From JBBRZF01 sp038236965 (GTDB lineage: Bacteria; Acidobacteriota; Terriglobia; Terriglobales; Acidobacteriaceae): DNA of 31,555 bases. Positions 31,543 through 31,555 of the stretch are shown here, piece after piece. A model generated the notes under the pieces. The model was not told the origin of the DNA and did not search any database. It saw nothing but the letters and a program-made list of their open reading frames with translations. The stretch covers positions 1 through 31,555 of the forward strand of contig JBBRZF010000020.1 in assembly GCA_038236965.1 (NCBI GenBank), read 5' to 3'. Positions within the stretch are counted from its first letter, which is position 1, and every line of letters begins with the position of its first letter. The position numbers and the translations under genes were made by a program.

Positions 31543-31555
31543 GGTCTATCAGGTC
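31430..31555 (+). CDS. hisD: Internal fragment of histidinol dehydrogenase
   Basis: Read from 31430, the frame gives AIPAKVAGVKRVVMCTPS, then SPYLLVAADIAGVDEVYQV and runs off the window. This is the well-conserved middle of HisD (about residues 125-165 of 430), which makes histidine from histidinol. No start or upstream HisD sequence precedes it; the 5' side is RsbW-like sequence in a different frame. So it is a piece joined to the wrong neighbour, not a gene that starts here. Confidence 0.82.

Overview
The window looks like a stretch of an Acidobacteriota genome, most likely class Terriglobia (Koribacter/Acidobacteriales-like). The basis is family content, not a search. It has a TonB-family protein with an Acidobacteria-style N-terminus, DUF4142 and SRPBCC secreted or membrane proteins, a dnaK-dnaJ-hspR cluster, many short dispersed hairpin repeats, and a conserved run rapZ-msbA-yicC-gmk-rpoZ-coaBC-udg-priA. 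GC content is moderate to high, and many genes start with GTG or TTG behind a good Shine-Dalgarno. I saw no tRNA, rRNA, IS element, prophage or CRISPR.

Region 1 (1-4030): the 3'-truncated TonB-family gene (minus), a secreted protein of unknown function, a membrane-anchored SRPBCC protein and a DUF4142 protein, separated by strong hairpin terminators. Region 2 (4038-8075) is a redox-flavoured island. Three minus-strand genes (diiron rubrerythrin-like protein, Zn-ribbon protein, Cys-rich protein) diverge from a radical SAM/SPASM gene across an intergenic space with a near-perfect CRP/FNR-type operator. A protein with several Fe-S Cys clusters converges on the radical SAM gene. Region 3 (8201-10634): a NarL-type response regulator and its membrane histidine kinase, overlapping by 8 bases. 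Region 4 (11016-13140): a secreted OB-fold-like protein, an OsmC-family protein, and 1.2 kb of gene-free DNA rich in repeats, including 21 copies of a 7-bp unit.

Region 5 (13146-17134) is a heat-shock operon on the minus strand: dnaK, a 60-aa unknown, a zinc-finger-less dnaJ and hspR. Upstream of dnaK a textbook sigma-70 promoter (TTGACA-17-TATCAT) overlaps an HAIR-like HspR operator, which suggests HspR represses its own operon. Region 6 (17353-20210): a secreted DUF4412-like protein, a ferredoxin-NADP reductase-like flavoprotein, and a secreted amidohydrolase broken by a one-base frameshift.

Region 7 (20235-30954) is a long plus-strand housekeeping run: hibernation factor hpf behind a leader hairpin, rapZ, a small Zn-ribbon protein, an MsbA-like exporter, then tightly packed yicC, gmk, rpoZ, coaBC, a family 4 uracil-DNA glycosylase and priA. 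These serve ribosome storage, envelope control, lipid export, RNA turnover, nucleotide and CoA synthesis, transcription, DNA repair and replication restart.

The last 125 bases do not belong with what precedes them. An RsbW-like ATPase gene switches, through a shared stretch of about 17-20 bases, into the middle of a histidinol dehydrogenase gene. This looks like a misjoin at a contig end. No single new system is obvious; the best candidates for unexplored biology are the radical SAM/Cys-rich divergent locus and the HspR-controlled operon with its 60-aa unknown.
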